Source: Streptococcus sp. 29887 (GTDB lineage Bacteria; Bacillota; Bacilli; Lactobacillales; Streptococcaceae). From it: DNA of 64,000 nucleotides. Made by a program: the position numbers and the translations under genes. The stretch spans positions 338,001 through 402,000 of the forward strand of contig NZ_CP118735.1 in the NCBI RefSeq assembly GCF_032595075.1. Reading direction: 5' to 3'. Numbering within the stretch: the first letter of the stretch is position 1; each line of letters begins with the position of its first letter. The notes below the pieces were generated by a model. It worked only from the letters and a program-made list of their open reading frames with translations, was not told the DNA's origin and made no database searches. Positions 1-9,455 of this stretch are shown here, piece after piece.

Positions 1-351
1 TATATTCCAATCTTTGCTAAGGCCAGTTCAAAAACCTTCGTGACCCAACACACTGCCTTTTCCTATACTGCCCAGAGGTTTGGATTGAAGCAGTTGGGGA
101 TAGCAGGGGTATCTGAGGAAGAACCTAGCCCAAGGCAGTTGGCAGAGATTAAAGAGTTTGTCGACACTTACAGGGTACAAACGATTTTTACCGAAAAGGG
201 AACGTCGGATAAATTGGCTAAGGCTCTGGCAACTTCGACAGGTGTGGACTTGAAGGTCTTGGATCCTCTGGAGGCAGATCCAGAAAATAACTTGACCTAT
301 TTAGAAAACTTAGAGCAGGTTTTAGAAACTCTTGCTCAAGAATTGAAATAA
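1..351 (+). CDS. adcAII: Zinc-binding ABC transporter lipoprotein AdcAII/Lmb, C-terminal part
   Basis: Open in frame from the first base, so the N-terminus lies outside the window; 116 residues remain. The sequence reads FVTQHTAFSYTAQRFGL then GISGVSEEEPSP-like residues (here GIAGVSEEEPSPRQL) and a closing ETLAQEL helix, typical of the C-lobe of cluster-A-I metal substrate-binding proteins; the H in TQHTAF is a family zinc ligand. AdcAII/Lmb captures extracellular zinc for the Adc transporter and also acts as a laminin-binding adhesin in streptococci. The pht gene starts 20 bp downstream, the usual adcAII-pht operon in which the histidine-triad protein feeds zinc to the lipoprotein. Family assignment is firm; the exact symbol is by context. 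Confidence 0.85.
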   Translation, partial: YIPIFAKASSKTFVTQHTAFSYTAQRFGLKQLGIAGVSEEEPSPRQLAEIKEFVDTYRVQTIFTEKGTSDKLAKALATSTGVDLKVLDPLEADPENNLTYLENLEQVLETLAQELK

Positions 352-371
352 TCATTGATAGAGGAGATAAA

Positions 372-3359
372 ATGAAGAAGAAAGCTCTTGTTGGTTCGGT
401 AGCAGCCCTTGTTTTGGGGATGAGTGTGTGTAGCTACCAGTTGGGTCGTTATCAGGCGACAGAAGAACAAAAAAATCGAGTGTCCTATATTGAAGATAGT
501 CAAAAGGAACAGTCATTGGTTGCGGAGCAATTAACTCCGGAACAGGTTTCGGCAAAGGAAAATATTGATGCTGAGCAGATTGTTGTCAAAATTACTGACC
601 AAGGCTATGTGACATCTCACGGAGATCATTTCCATTATTACAATGGCAAGGTGCCTTTCGATGCAATCTTTAGTGAAGAATTGGTCATGAAGGATCCGAA
701 TTATGTCCTTCAAGATAGTCACATTATCAATGAGGTTCAAGATGGCTATGTTATCAAGGTAGATGGGAAATATTACCTTTACTTGAAAGATGTCAAACAG
801 CAGAAAAATGTTCGGAGCAAGGAAGAGGTTGAACGACAGAAAGGGATTACATCGGCTGATAGCAAGCGACAGGCGACAGGTTCTAGCCATTCAGATGGTC
901 CCTACAAGACTGACGATGGTTATGTCTTTAATCCGACAGATGTCATTGAAGATACCGGTGATGGCTTTATTGTTCCCCATGGGGACCATTTCCATTTCAT
1001 TCCGAAAAAAGATCTTTCAGCAACAGAGTTAAAAGCTGCTCAGGATTACTGGAATAAAAAGTCTGGGAACCAGTCAGGTGCTGGAAGTCATTATGGAAAT
1101 CACACCCAGAAAGTTCGGCAGGAAACTCCTGTTTCAGTACAGGGTCAAGATTTGGCTAGCTTGTTGGCTCAGCTGGATGCGACACCTTTATCCCAACGTC
1201 ATGTGGAAGCAGATGGCCTGGTCTTTGATCCACGAACCATAACTAAGAAAACTGCGACAGGTGTTGTTGTTCCCCATGGAGATCACCATCATTTCATCCC
1301 TTATAACCAGATGTCAGCCTTGGAAGAGAAGATTACTCGGATGATTGGTGTAGGTGTTTCGGTTTCATATGCATCGGTTTCGGAAGATAGACCGACAGAA
1401 ACGGCTGGTCCAGTGACGTTTCCTAGTTCGTCAGTGGCTAGTCCAATCAGTCCTGTTCAATCTTCCCAGCCTACTCTTGCATCTCATGCTACTGAACCTG
1501 CTAATTCAAGTCTATTAAGCCAACCAAGTCTTCCTGTTGATCTCGTAAAACCTAGTCAACCTAGGGAGAAAGTTCATTCCTATATGGGACGGCCAATTTC
1601 TATCTATGGTAAGGGATTGGATGGCAAGGCCTACTTTACAAGTGATGGCTACGTTTTTAGCAAAGAATCCATAACATCAGTTGATGAGCATGGCTTGATT
1701 GCTAGTCATGGGGACCATTTCCATTATGTTGGTCTTGGTGAATTGGAAGACTTTGAAATCAGGCAAGTGGAAGAGTGGGTGAGAGAGCAAACAGGTGCTC
1801 CGGTATTATCGACAAAACCAATACATAATCTAATTATTGATAGTCCACTACCATCTCAACCGACAAGTCCATTAGAAACGGATAAGCCCAAGGAAAATCA
1901 AGTGTTTGCTCCGTCTGGCAGTATAGTTTCAGCAGGAATGGAGTCTGTGGAAACAGAAAAGCCTACGGTTGAAACAAGCACAGCCTTAGAAGAGAATCGT
2001 CCAGACTTTGACTATAAATTGGTTACAGGCAAGGAAAGATTGAACGGCAAGGTTGTCTATCATGTGCAGCAAGCAGGTAAGACTTATTCTTATAGCCGTG
2101 ACGAATTGGATTGGATGAAAATCTCATTTGCAGAATTAACCCTATCAGAAAAAGATAAACAATATATCTTTGACATTGCTCCGTTGGCTGAAGGAGATCT
2201 TCAACCTGCCATGTTGGTCACTATGGACAAGATTCCAATGAAGGGAGCTAATGCGACTTACGATACGGGTACTTCCTTTGTCATTCCTCACATAGACCAT
2301 ATCCATGTTCTGCCTTATACTTGGTTGAGCAAGGAACAAATTGCAACCATTCGTTACATCATGCAACATCCGGATGTTCGTCCATCAGCTTGGACAACAG
2401 CTGGGCATGGCGATGGAGAAATGGCTGAAGAGGTTCCGTCGATTTTAAATGCTATACCGAAAGCAGAGCGCCATGGCTTGAAAAATTGGCAGATTGTTTA
2501 TACTGCTGAAGAAGTCATGGCTGCGCGTGCGCAGGGTAAGTTTGCGACCAATGATGGTTATATCTTTGCAGCAGAAGATGTCTTGGATCCAGCCAGCTTT
2601 ATCTTTAGTCAAGCCTTTAGCGTTCCAAGAGCGACAGGAGGTTCTTTACGCTCAGTAGCTAAAAAAGACCTTTCACAAGAGGAACTAGCAGCTGTAGAAG
2701 CTCTTCTTAATAAACGTGATGCGGAAGAATTGGCCAAACGTGTGACGCCGCTTGATAGACGGGCAGGCTTGAAAAACTGGCAAATTATCCATTCGGCAGA
2801 GGAATTGGCAACCGCCAAGGCAGCAGGGAAGTACATAACAAAAGACGGCTATATTTTTGACCCGCAAGATGTTTTGGATCCAAAAACCAAGGTATCTCAA
2901 ACAGCCTTCCGAATTCCTAGAGCGGATGGCTCAGGATTCTACCGTGTGGAAAAAGCGGCCCTCAATCCTCAAACAGAATTAGCACTAGCTGAAGCCTTGC
3001 TAGCATCCAATGCACCAGTTGTAGTAGAGCCCCCTCAGCCGACTAGACCTACAGAAGCAGGGACTCAACCAAGCGTTTCGTCTATTATTGCAACGCCAGC
3101 CCAACGCTTTGCATCGGAAGAAAAAACAGACACATCTGACAGTCAAGAAAGTGGTCAATCGCAAGAAACCGAGGTTGAAACTAGCCCGTCAAGTGAAATG
3201 CCGACGGATGCAGCTTCAGAAACAACCCCAGCTGTAGAAGAGCCAGTCAAGGAGTTAGAGGCACCATCTGAATTAGTTCCTCCAGTTGAACCAGTAGCTT
3301 CTTCAGTTGTTTCGACAGAAAGTATAGAAAGCAGGGTAACAGATTCTGTTTCAGAATAA
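372..3359 (+). CDS. Pht-family histidine triad surface protein
   Basis: A 995-aa secreted protein with an N-terminal signal segment (KKKALVGSVAALVLGMSVCSYQLG). It carries five HxxHxH triads: HGDHFHYY (from about residue 83), HGDHFHFI, HGDHHHFI, HGDHFHYV and a diverged HIDHIHVL. Each triad sits in a conserved DGYVF/PHGDH context. Between triads 3 and 4 and after triad 4 there are Ser/Pro/Thr-rich linkers; the C-terminal third has two GLKNWQI-type repeats (near 2480 and 2770) and an acidic, Pro/Ser-rich tail. No LPXTG motif is seen. Pht proteins bind zinc at the triads, pass it to AdcAII, and bind factor H in some species. RBS GAGGAG lies 8 bp before the ATG. It shares the operon with adcAII, which in streptococci is zinc-regulated through AdcR; that promoter is outside the window. 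Confidence 0.93.
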   Translation: MKKKALVGSVAALVLGMSVCSYQLGRYQATEEQKNRVSYIEDSQKEQSLVAEQLTPEQVSAKENIDAEQIVVKITDQGYVTSHGDHFHYYNGKVPFDAIFSEELVMKDPNYVLQDSHIINEVQDGYVIKVDGKYYLYLKDVKQQKNVRSKEEVERQKGITSADSKRQATGSSHSDGPYKTDDGYVFNPTDVIEDTGDGFIVPHGDHFHFIPKKDLSATELKAAQDYWNKKSGNQSGAGSHYGNHTQKVRQETPVSVQGQDLASLLAQLDATPLSQRHVEADGLVFDPRTITKKTATGVVVPHGDHHHFIPYNQMSALEEKITRMIGVGVSVSYASVSEDRPTETAGPVTFPSSSVASPISPVQSSQPTLASHATEPANSSLLSQPSLPVDLVKPSQPREKVHSYMGRPISIYGKGLDGKAYFTSDGYVFSKESITSVDEHGLIASHGDHFHYVGLGELEDFEIRQVEEWVREQTGAPVLSTKPIHNLIIDSPLPSQPTSPLETDKPKENQVFAPSGSIVSAGMESVETEKPTVETSTALEENRPDFDYKLVTGKERLNGKVVYHVQQAGKTYSYSRDELDWMKISFAELTLSEKDKQYIFDIAPLAEGDLQPAMLVTMDKIPMKGANATYDTGTSFVIPHIDHIHVLPYTWLSKEQIATIRYIMQHPDVRPSAWTTAGHGDGEMAEEVPSILNAIPKAERHGLKNWQIVYTAEEVMAARAQGKFATNDGYIFAAEDVLDPASFIFSQAFSVPRATGGSLRSVAKKDLSQEELAAVEALLNKRDAEELAKRVTPLDRRAGLKNWQIIHSAEELATAKAAGKYITKDGYIFDPQDVLDPKTKVSQTAFRIPRADGSGFYRVEKAALNPQTELALAEALLASNAPVVVEPPQPTRPTEAGTQPSVSSIIATPAQRFASEEKTDTSDSQESGQSQETEVETSPSSEMPTDAASETTPAVEEPVKELEAPSELVPPVEPVASSVVSTESIESRVTDSVSE

Positions 3360-3364
3360 AAAAT

Positions 3365-3440
3365 GAGCTTTTGCAGTCTCTTGAATGGTTGGCACTATGC
3401 TAGTCATTTAAGTGGAAGGCAGAAGCTTTTCTTATATTTT
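3365..3440 (+). terminator. Probable terminator after pht
   Basis: A 10-bp stem (3365-3374 with 3419-3428, including G-U pairs) is followed by TTTTCTTATATTTTT. The loop is long (about 44 nt), so the call is weaker than the other terminators here. Confidence 0.4.
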
Positions 3441-3464
3441 TCAAAAAAATCTGAAAATTCAGTA

Positions 3465-3493
3465 TTGTCCAGAAAGCGATTTCGTGATAAAAT
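3465..3493 (+). promoter_or_regulatory. Promoter of sspA
   Basis: TTGTCC (3465-3470), 17-bp spacer, TAAAAT (3488-3493), followed by the start region of the protease gene. A CodY-box-like sequence (12 of 15 matches to AATTTTCWGAAAATT) is at 3445-3459, just upstream of the -35. Confidence 0.6.
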
Positions 3494-3538
3494 ATTTTTT
3501 GTATGTAGAATACAAATCTAAAAAAGGAGGTTATGTTT

Positions 3539-6500
3539 ATGGCAAATCGCAATTTGGTCAATCGACTATTGAAGGCAAGTAGTTTATTGACTCTTTTGAC
3601 GGCTACAACTTATGTGGCAGTGCCTGTTTTAGCGAATGAAACCAATACACTTCCGCTTGTAACAGTGGATAACTCAATGGCCCATTCTGTAGAAACAGAC
3701 CTAGCTCCAGTGGCTGATCAAGGTTTAGATCTGTCATTGACGGAGAAAGAAGAAGATGTCGGCGAAACCCAGTTAGTTTCTAATATGGTTGAACCAGCTT
3801 CAAGTGTAGTTGAACCAGTTACTGACCAGGTTCAGACAGAGGATGTGGTTGGGGCTGCTGTTCTTGTTACAGAGAATGTAGAGCCTGTAGTTACTGATTC
3901 GGAGTCTACCCTGGATAATTCTGCTACTGCTACCGAGCTTTCTGGAGGCGAGGAAGTGCTTTCAGAGGAGAGCAATGCTCTCATCAATGTTCCTACTGTC
4001 TGGGAGGCAGGCAACAAGGGAGAAGGGATGGTCATTGCCATTGTCGATTCTGGTATTGATGTGGAGCACGATGCCTATCGTCTGACAGATATCACAAAGG
4101 CCAAGTATCAAAGTGAGGAAGAACTTGTTGTTGTGAAAGAACAGGCGGGTATTCATTACGGTCAATGGTACAGTGAAAAAATCGTCTTTGCTTATAATTA
4201 TCTAGATACAAATAATGAGGTAAAAGAAAGCAAGGAAGCCACTCACGGTGGTCACGTTGCAGGTATTGCAGCAGGAAACCCTTCTCAGGAAGATAGCATT
4301 GGGCAAAAGATTGTGGGTGTAGCACCTGAAGCTCAGCTTATGTTTATGCGTGTCTTTTCAGAGAATTTTGGTAGTGGAACCCAGCCTTTTCTTTATATCC
4401 GAGCGATTGAAGACGCTGTCAAGTTGGGTGCTGATGTCATTAACTTGAGTTTGGGTTCGGCAGCAGGTTCTTTGATTGATGCCAGTGTTGCTTTAAACCA
4501 AGCTATTGAAGATGCCAAGAAACGTGGAGTGTCCGTTGTTATTGCGGCGGGTAACGACCGTGTTTGGGGAGATGGACAGGATAATCCTTGGGTCGAAAAT
4601 CCAGATTATGGTCTAGTAGCCTCTCCGGCAGCAGCTAAGGATTCCATTGCGGTGGCTTCTTTCAATAATACCCATATCGTAAAAGATGTCTTTACCATTC
4701 GAGGTATGGAAAACCAGCCAGCATTTAACAATGGTAAGGGAACCTACACTCAGCCTAGCGGTCTACCAGACTTTGATGCCAGCCAAGAGTACGATTACGT
4801 TTTTGTCGGTATTGGTAATCCTGAAGATTTCCAAGGGAAAGACCTTAATGGCAAAGTCGCTCTGATCCAACGTGGTGCAATTTCGTTTGATGCTAAGATT
4901 GCTGAAGCCAAGAAAAATGGAGCAGTTGGAGCAGTTATTTTCAATAACATTGATACAGGTAATGACCTATCAATGGCGGTAACCTCAAGAGAAGCTCGTT
5001 CTATCCCATCTATCTTTATTCCTAAAGCACTTGGTTTGGAATTGGCAGATAAATCAGGCACAGGCACCTACAAGCTAGTGTTTGACAAAAAGAAAGCCAT
5101 GATGGACAATCCAGAGGGCAATCAGATGTCTGAATTTACCAGCTGGGGCTTGACGGCAGATGGTGAGTTGAAACCGGATGTTACTGCACCGGGTGGAGCT
5201 ATTTATTCCAGTATCAATGATGGCAAGTATGCTAGCATGAACGGTACGTCCATGGCTTCTCCGCATGTTGCAGGTGCTGTAGCCCTTATTAAAAAAGGAT
5301 TGATGGAGAGATATCATGGCTTGACAGGACAAGCTCTTCAAGACCGTATCAAGCAAGTCTTGATGTCAACAGCTCGTCCACACTTTGATGCGACTGCCAA
5401 TGCTTATGTTTCACCAAGACAGCAAGGTTCAGGTTTGATTGATGTTCCAGCGGCTATTGCGACAGACTTGTATGTTTTAGGTAGCGAAGGTTATCCGAGC
5501 ATTTCACTAGGTAATGTCCAAGACAACTTCAGCTTTGATGTGACGCTCTACAATACATCTGACAAGGCTCAGACTGTTACCTACAAGACACACTTGAATA
5601 CAGATGCTGTTGAGAACGGTACATTCAGCTTGACGGCACGGGAATTGACACAGGTTGAGGGACAGGAAATTACTGTCGATGCACATTCTAGCAAGACAGT
5701 GACTATCTCTTTAGATGCGTCTAGTTATGCAGAGGAACTAGCTCAATTGATGCCAAATGGTTATTATTTGGAAGGTTTTGTTCGCTTCCTAAATAAAGAT
5801 GATCAAATGGATCTGGTCAGTCTTCCATTCGTTGGTTTCCGAGGGAAATTCCAAGATTTGGCAGTTTTAGAGAAATCGATTTATGATTTTTCTACCGAGG
5901 AAGCTCCTTTCTATACAGAAAATGATTTCTCTGTGACAGGTGGTTTGGCAGTAGATGAGAAAAACTTCTACACAGCCTTGTTATCTGGTAAAGCGGAATT
6001 TAACCATGAAACAGGTGAATATGGTGTTCAATCTCCATTTATCTTGGGTACTTTTGAAGATGCAGACGGAAATTTCCTCTTGAAAAAAGATGAGAATGGC
6101 CAGCCAATCCTCGCTCTTTCTCCAAATGGAGACGGAAACCGAGATGGAATTGTTTTCCGTGGCGTATTCCTTCGTAACTTCCGTAATTTACAAGCGACAG
6201 TTTATGCCGCAGAAGATACAGAGCGTAAGACGCCATTATGGCAAGGGGACTCAATCAGCGGGCCGAAGAATTTCTATGCTGGTCGTCCTACTAATCCACG
6301 TGCACATTTGATTGAAACATCTGCCTGGGAAGGTAAGGATAAGAACGGTCAAGATTTGCCAGATGGTAAGTATCAATACGTTATTTCATACCTGCCTGAA
6401 ACATCTGGTGCCAAGGAGCAATTCATTACCTATACCATTGAATTGAATCGTGTTCGCCCTGCTATTACAACGGGTGTTGTGGATATGGAGGCAATGACCT

Positions 6501-8569
6501 TTAAACCACGTGCTCCGATTGCCTACGGTATGCCGATTTACCGTGAGCGTGTTTACTATGTTATCCATACAAAAGATGAAAATGGGCAACCAGTAGAAAT
6601 TGAAAATCCAAATAATATTGGTCCAACTGGTCGTCCATTGAAAGAAGTATTGACCCAGCCACGTCGTGTCTATGTACAACCAGATGAAAATGGTGTGTAT
6701 CAATTGCCGACAGAGGACATCTTAGGTCGTCCACTGGACATTTCTAGCTTCTTCTATGCAGTAGAGGATCAGGCGGGTAACGTTCTAAGTGCCAATTTAT
6801 CTGAATTTGCAGAAGTGCCAAGCGACCATGGGGTTGTTGTTGTACAGATTATCAATGACCAGACTGATCAAGAATACCCAACTGCCTATAATTATATTAT
6901 TAGAGATGCAGAAGGAAATCAGCTTGAGTTATTGAAACCAGCTGGTCCGACAAGTAATATTCAACTGCTTCCGTTTGGTACCTACACAGTTGAATTGCAT
7001 TTGTTCGATAAGGATGAGGTTCGTCTCATTGACGGTGAGCCTCTCATAAAAACATTTACTGTTTCAGAAGAGAATAGTTTAGTTGGTATTGATTTCCGAG
7101 TAATTGCTGTAGACCGTTCTCCGGTTCTAGCAGATTTTGGTGGTCTAGTGCCAGAAGGAACTAAAGTATATTTGGTTAATCAGAGCGGAGAAGAGCTTGA
7201 GCTTACTCGTGCTCGTTATGCTCCGGAAGTCTTTGAACGTTTGGTTACACATGGGGACTATTCAATCCGCATTGAAGTGCCTACAGGTTATGGTGTGGTA
7301 GATGCTCCGACGACTTATAAGGTCGAAGAGGCAGTTCGCAACTATTTGAATCTGATTTTGACAGCCAAGGGAGACATTGAAAATGGAGGAAAATCTCTCA
7401 CAAATGATGTTCCAGTTCTTCCAGCCTTTGACCTGTCAGCCGATACAGATGGCGATGGCTTCAGCAATCAAGTAGAATTGGAGCAAGGTTCTGATTATAC
7501 TAATGCAAGTTCAGTTCCAGATGTGACATCAAAGGGTTCTTCCGTCACAAGCCCAGCGCCTTCGGTCTTTGACCTGTCAGCTGATACAGATAGCGATGGC
7601 TTCAGCAACCAAGTAGAGTTGGAGCAAGGTTCTGATTATGCAAATGCAGGTTCAGTTCCAGATGTGACATCAAAGGGTTCTTCTGTCACAAGCCCAGTCC
7701 TTCCGACCTTTGATTTGACTGCCGATACAGATGGCGATGGCTTTAGTAACCAAGTAGAATTGGAGCAAGGTTCTGATTATGCAAATGCGGCTTCAGTTCC
7801 AGTTGTAACAGCCACAGGTGAGCCAGCCTTTCTAGAATTACCAGAAGGTCATTTGAATCTGAATGGTTCTTCCGTAACCGCCCCAGCCCTTCCAATCTTT
7901 GACTTGTCAGCTGATACAGATGGCGATGGCTTTAGTAACCAAGTAGAATTGGAGCAAGGTTCTGATTATGCAAATGCAGGTTCAGTTCCAGTTGTAACAG
8001 CCACAGGTGAGCCGGCTTATCTAGAATTACCAGAAGGTCATTTGGAACTGACCGGTTCATCTGTAACTGCCCCAGTCCTTCCGACCTTTGATTTGACTGC
8101 CGATACAGATGGCGATGGTTTCAGTAATCAAGTAGAGTTGGAGCAAGGTTCTGATTATGCAAATGCAGGTTCAGTTCCAGTTGTAACAGCCACAGGTGAG
8201 CCAGCTTATCTAGAATTACCAGAAGGTCATTTGGAACTGACCGGTTCATCTGTGACCACCCCAGCCCTTCTGACATTTGATTTGACTGCCGATACAGATG
8301 GTGATGGTTTCAGTAATCAAGTAGAGTTAAAACAAGGCTCTGACTATGCAGATGCTGCTTCAAGACCGGAGAAGAATCTGACACTTCCAGAAGTCATCAA
8401 GCCAGTTCCTGTGCCATCAGTAGCAGGAGAACAAGGTTCAGTGAAACAGATTTCTTCTACTAAAACCCTTCCAGCAACGGGAGTTGTAGAAAATATGAGT
8501 TTCTATCTTGTGGCTAGCTTGACAAGCCTATCCGCATTTCTTTTATTCAAAAAGAGAGAGGAAGCCTAG
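3539..8569 (+). CDS. sspA: Cell-wall-anchored subtilisin-like serine protease (SspA type)
   Basis: A 1676-aa S8 protease. The RBS AAGGAGG (3524-3530) is 8 bp from ATG 3539 but only 2 bp from an in-frame ATG at 3533, so 3539 is preferred. Order of parts: signal peptide ending near VLANE; acidic Val/Glu-rich propeptide; catalytic domain with Asp170 (VDSGID), His236 (THGGHVAG) and Ser571 (NGTSMASPH); a protease-associated insert between His and Ser; Fn3-like domains as in C5a peptidase/PrtP; six DTDGDGFSNQVELEQ-type calcium-binding repeats; LPATG sorting signal, hydrophobic segment and a KKREE tail. It is expected on the cell wall after sortase A cleavage. SspA of S. suis is a virulence-associated protease that cleaves host proteins; assignment to that protein is by architecture and length, not alignment. 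It is monocistronic, with its own promoter and terminator. Confidence 0.9.
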   Translation: MANRNLVNRLLKASSLLTLLTATTYVAVPVLANETNTLPLVTVDNSMAHSVETDLAPVADQGLDLSLTEKEEDVGETQLVSNMVEPASSVVEPVTDQVQTEDVVGAAVLVTENVEPVVTDSESTLDNSATATELSGGEEVLSEESNALINVPTVWEAGNKGEGMVIAIVDSGIDVEHDAYRLTDITKAKYQSEEELVVVKEQAGIHYGQWYSEKIVFAYNYLDTNNEVKESKEATHGGHVAGIAAGNPSQEDSIGQKIVGVAPEAQLMFMRVFSENFGSGTQPFLYIRAIEDAVKLGADVINLSLGSAAGSLIDASVALNQAIEDAKKRGVSVVIAAGNDRVWGDGQDNPWVENPDYGLVASPAAAKDSIAVASFNNTHIVKDVFTIRGMENQPAFNNGKGTYTQPSGLPDFDASQEYDYVFVGIGNPEDFQGKDLNGKVALIQRGAISFDAKIAEAKKNGAVGAVIFNNIDTGNDLSMAVTSREARSIPSIFIPKALGLELADKSGTGTYKLVFDKKKAMMDNPEGNQMSEFTSWGLTADGELKPDVTAPGGAIYSSINDGKYASMNGTSMASPHVAGAVALIKKGLMERYHGLTGQALQDRIKQVLMSTARPHFDATANAYVSPRQQGSGLIDVPAAIATDLYVLGSEGYPSISLGNVQDNFSFDVTLYNTSDKAQTVTYKTHLNTDAVENGTFSLTARELTQVEGQEITVDAHSSKTVTISLDASSYAEELAQLMPNGYYLEGFVRFLNKDDQMDLVSLPFVGFRGKFQDLAVLEKSIYDFSTEEAPFYTENDFSVTGGLAVDEKNFYTALLSGKAEFNHETGEYGVQSPFILGTFEDADGNFLLKKDENGQPILALSPNGDGNRDGIVFRGVFLRNFRNLQATVYAAEDTERKTPLWQGDSISGPKNFYAGRPTNPRAHLIETSAWEGKDKNGQDLPDGKYQYVISYLPETSGAKEQFITYTIELNRVRPAITTGVVDMEAMTFKPRAPIAYGMPIYRERVYYVIHTKDENGQPVEIENPNNIGPTGRPLKEVLTQPRRVYVQPDENGVYQLPTEDILGRPLDISSFFYAVEDQAGNVLSANLSEFAEVPSDHGVVVVQIINDQTDQEYPTAYNYIIRDAEGNQLELLKPAGPTSNIQLLPFGTYTVELHLFDKDEVRLIDGEPLIKTFTVSEENSLVGIDFRVIAVDRSPVLADFGGLVPEGTKVYLVNQSGEELELTRARYAPEVFERLVTHGDYSIRIEVPTGYGVVDAPTTYKVEEAVRNYLNLILTAKGDIENGGKSLTNDVPVLPAFDLSADTDGDGFSNQVELEQGSDYTNASSVPDVTSKGSSVTSPAPSVFDLSADTDSDGFSNQVELEQGSDYANAGSVPDVTSKGSSVTSPVLPTFDLTADTDGDGFSNQVELEQGSDYANAASVPVVTATGEPAFLELPEGHLNLNGSSVTAPALPIFDLSADTDGDGFSNQVELEQGSDYANAGSVPVVTATGEPAYLELPEGHLELTGSSVTAPVLPTFDLTADTDGDGFSNQVELEQGSDYANAGSVPVVTATGEPAYLELPEGHLELTGSSVTTPALLTFDLTADTDGDGFSNQVELKQGSDYADAASRPEKNLTLPEVIKPVPVPSVAGEQGSVKQISSTKTLPATGVVENMSFYLVASLTSLSAFLLFKKREEA
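7430..8360 (+). repeat. Six in-gene repeats encoding thrombospondin-3-like calcium motifs
   Basis: Copies of the ADTDGDGFSNQVELEQGSDY block start near 7430, 7571, 7712, 7901, 8090 and 8279. The spacing is 141, 141, 189, 189 and 189 bp, because later units contain an additional VVTATGEPAYLELPEGHL segment. Copy 2 has DTDSDG and copy 6 has ELKQGSDYAD. Confidence 0.9.
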
Positions 8570-8593
8570 TTAGTCGCTAGGAAGAAAAAAGAG

Positions 8594-8630
8594 GTCTAGT
8601 TTGGCAGTGCCGACTAGGCTTTTCTTTTCT
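8594..8630 (+). terminator. Terminator of sspA
   Basis: GTCTAG/TTGGC pairs with GCCGA/CTAGGC around loop AGT, followed by TTTTCTTTTCT. Confidence 0.8.
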
Positions 8631-8650
8631 AAAAAAATTTTCACTTATCT

Positions 8651-8679
8651 TTGACTAATTAAGAGTTTTAGCGTAAAAT
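8651..8679 (+). promoter_or_regulatory. Promoter of rpoE (delta subunit)
   Basis: TTGACT (8651-8656), 17-bp spacer, TAAAAT (8674-8679), about 30 bp before the start codon. Confidence 0.75.
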
Positions 8680-8709
8680 GGAAAGGAAAGACAAAAAAGG
8701 AGAAGAGCC

Positions 8710-9291
8710 TTGGAATTAAACGTATTTGCAGGACAAGAAAAAAGTGAACTTTCCATGATTGAAGTAGCCCGTGCTATTTTGGAAGAACGCGGACGTGACA
8801 ATGAAATGTACTTCAATGATTTGGTCAATGAAATTCAAAATTACCTTGAAAAATCAAATAGCGAGATTCGAGCAGCCTTGCCAACTTTTTATTCAGATTT
8901 GAATGTGGATGGTAGCTTTATTCCGCTCGGTGAAAATAAATGGGGATTACGTTCTTGGTATGCTATTGATGAAATTGATGAAGAAGTGATCACTCTTGAA
9001 GAAGATGATGAAGATGCACCGAAACGTAAGAAAAAACGTGTCAATGCCTTTATGGACGGAGATGAAGATGCCATCGATTACGGTCATGATGATCCAGAAG
9101 ATGAAGACGACTACTCTGACAGATCGACATCTGAATATGATGATGAAAATCCTGATGATGAGAAGGATGAGGTGGAGTCATACGATTCTGAAATCAATGA
9201 AATTATCACCGATGATGAATTGGATGTAGAACAGGTTGATTTGGGTGAAGTCGATGATGACTACTCAGATGAAGAGCCTGTAGACGAATAG
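8710..9291 (+). CDS. rpoE: DNA-directed RNA polymerase delta subunit
   Basis: A 193-aa protein starting with TTG, preceded by AAAAAGGAGAAG. Residues 1-90 form the folded HARE-HTH-type domain ([47 protein letters not shown]). The remainder is almost entirely Asp/Glu after a short KRKKKR basic stretch: the disordered acidic tail of the Gram-positive delta subunit. Delta binds core RNA polymerase, raises promoter selectivity and aids enzyme recycling. The product is not a sigma factor despite the gene name. pyrG follows 164 bp downstream with its own promoter, the normal Firmicute order. Confidence 0.96.
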   Translation: MELNVFAGQEKSELSMIEVARAILEERGRDNEMYFNDLVNEIQNYLEKSNSEIRAALPTFYSDLNVDGSFIPLGENKWGLRSWYAIDEIDEEVITLEEDDEDAPKRKKKRVNAFMDGDEDAIDYGHDDPEDEDDYSDRSTSEYDDENPDDEKDEVESYDSEINEIITDDELDVEQVDLGEVDDDYSDEEPVDE

Positions 9292-9307
9292 TCATATAAA
9301 ATTGTAT

Positions 9308-9398
9308 TTGACAAGGCAATGAGATTGCGATAAGATATTATCGGGCACCTCTTTTGAGGTCGGAGCTCCCTATTCGTAGGGAGCTATTTTTGTTTTTT
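9308..9398 (+). promoter_or_regulatory. pyrG promoter and CTP-sensitive leader attenuator
   Basis: TTGACA (9308-9313), 17-bp spacer, TAAGAT (9331-9336), then a predicted transcript start at the first G of GGGC (9343). The leader encodes a strong intrinsic terminator: AGCTCCCTA (9364-9372), loop TTCG, TAGGGAGCT (9377-9385), then ATTTTTGTTTTTT. A GGGC start plus a C/U-rich 5' stem matches the Bacillus pyrG mechanism, in which low CTP causes repeated G addition and the poly-G end pairs with the pyrimidine-rich strand to prevent termination. The mechanism is inferred from the known family. Confidence 0.85.
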
Positions 9399-9455
9399 CT
9401 TCATCATTATTGACATCTACCCCATCATGATGATGACAGTAGAAAAGGAGTTTGC

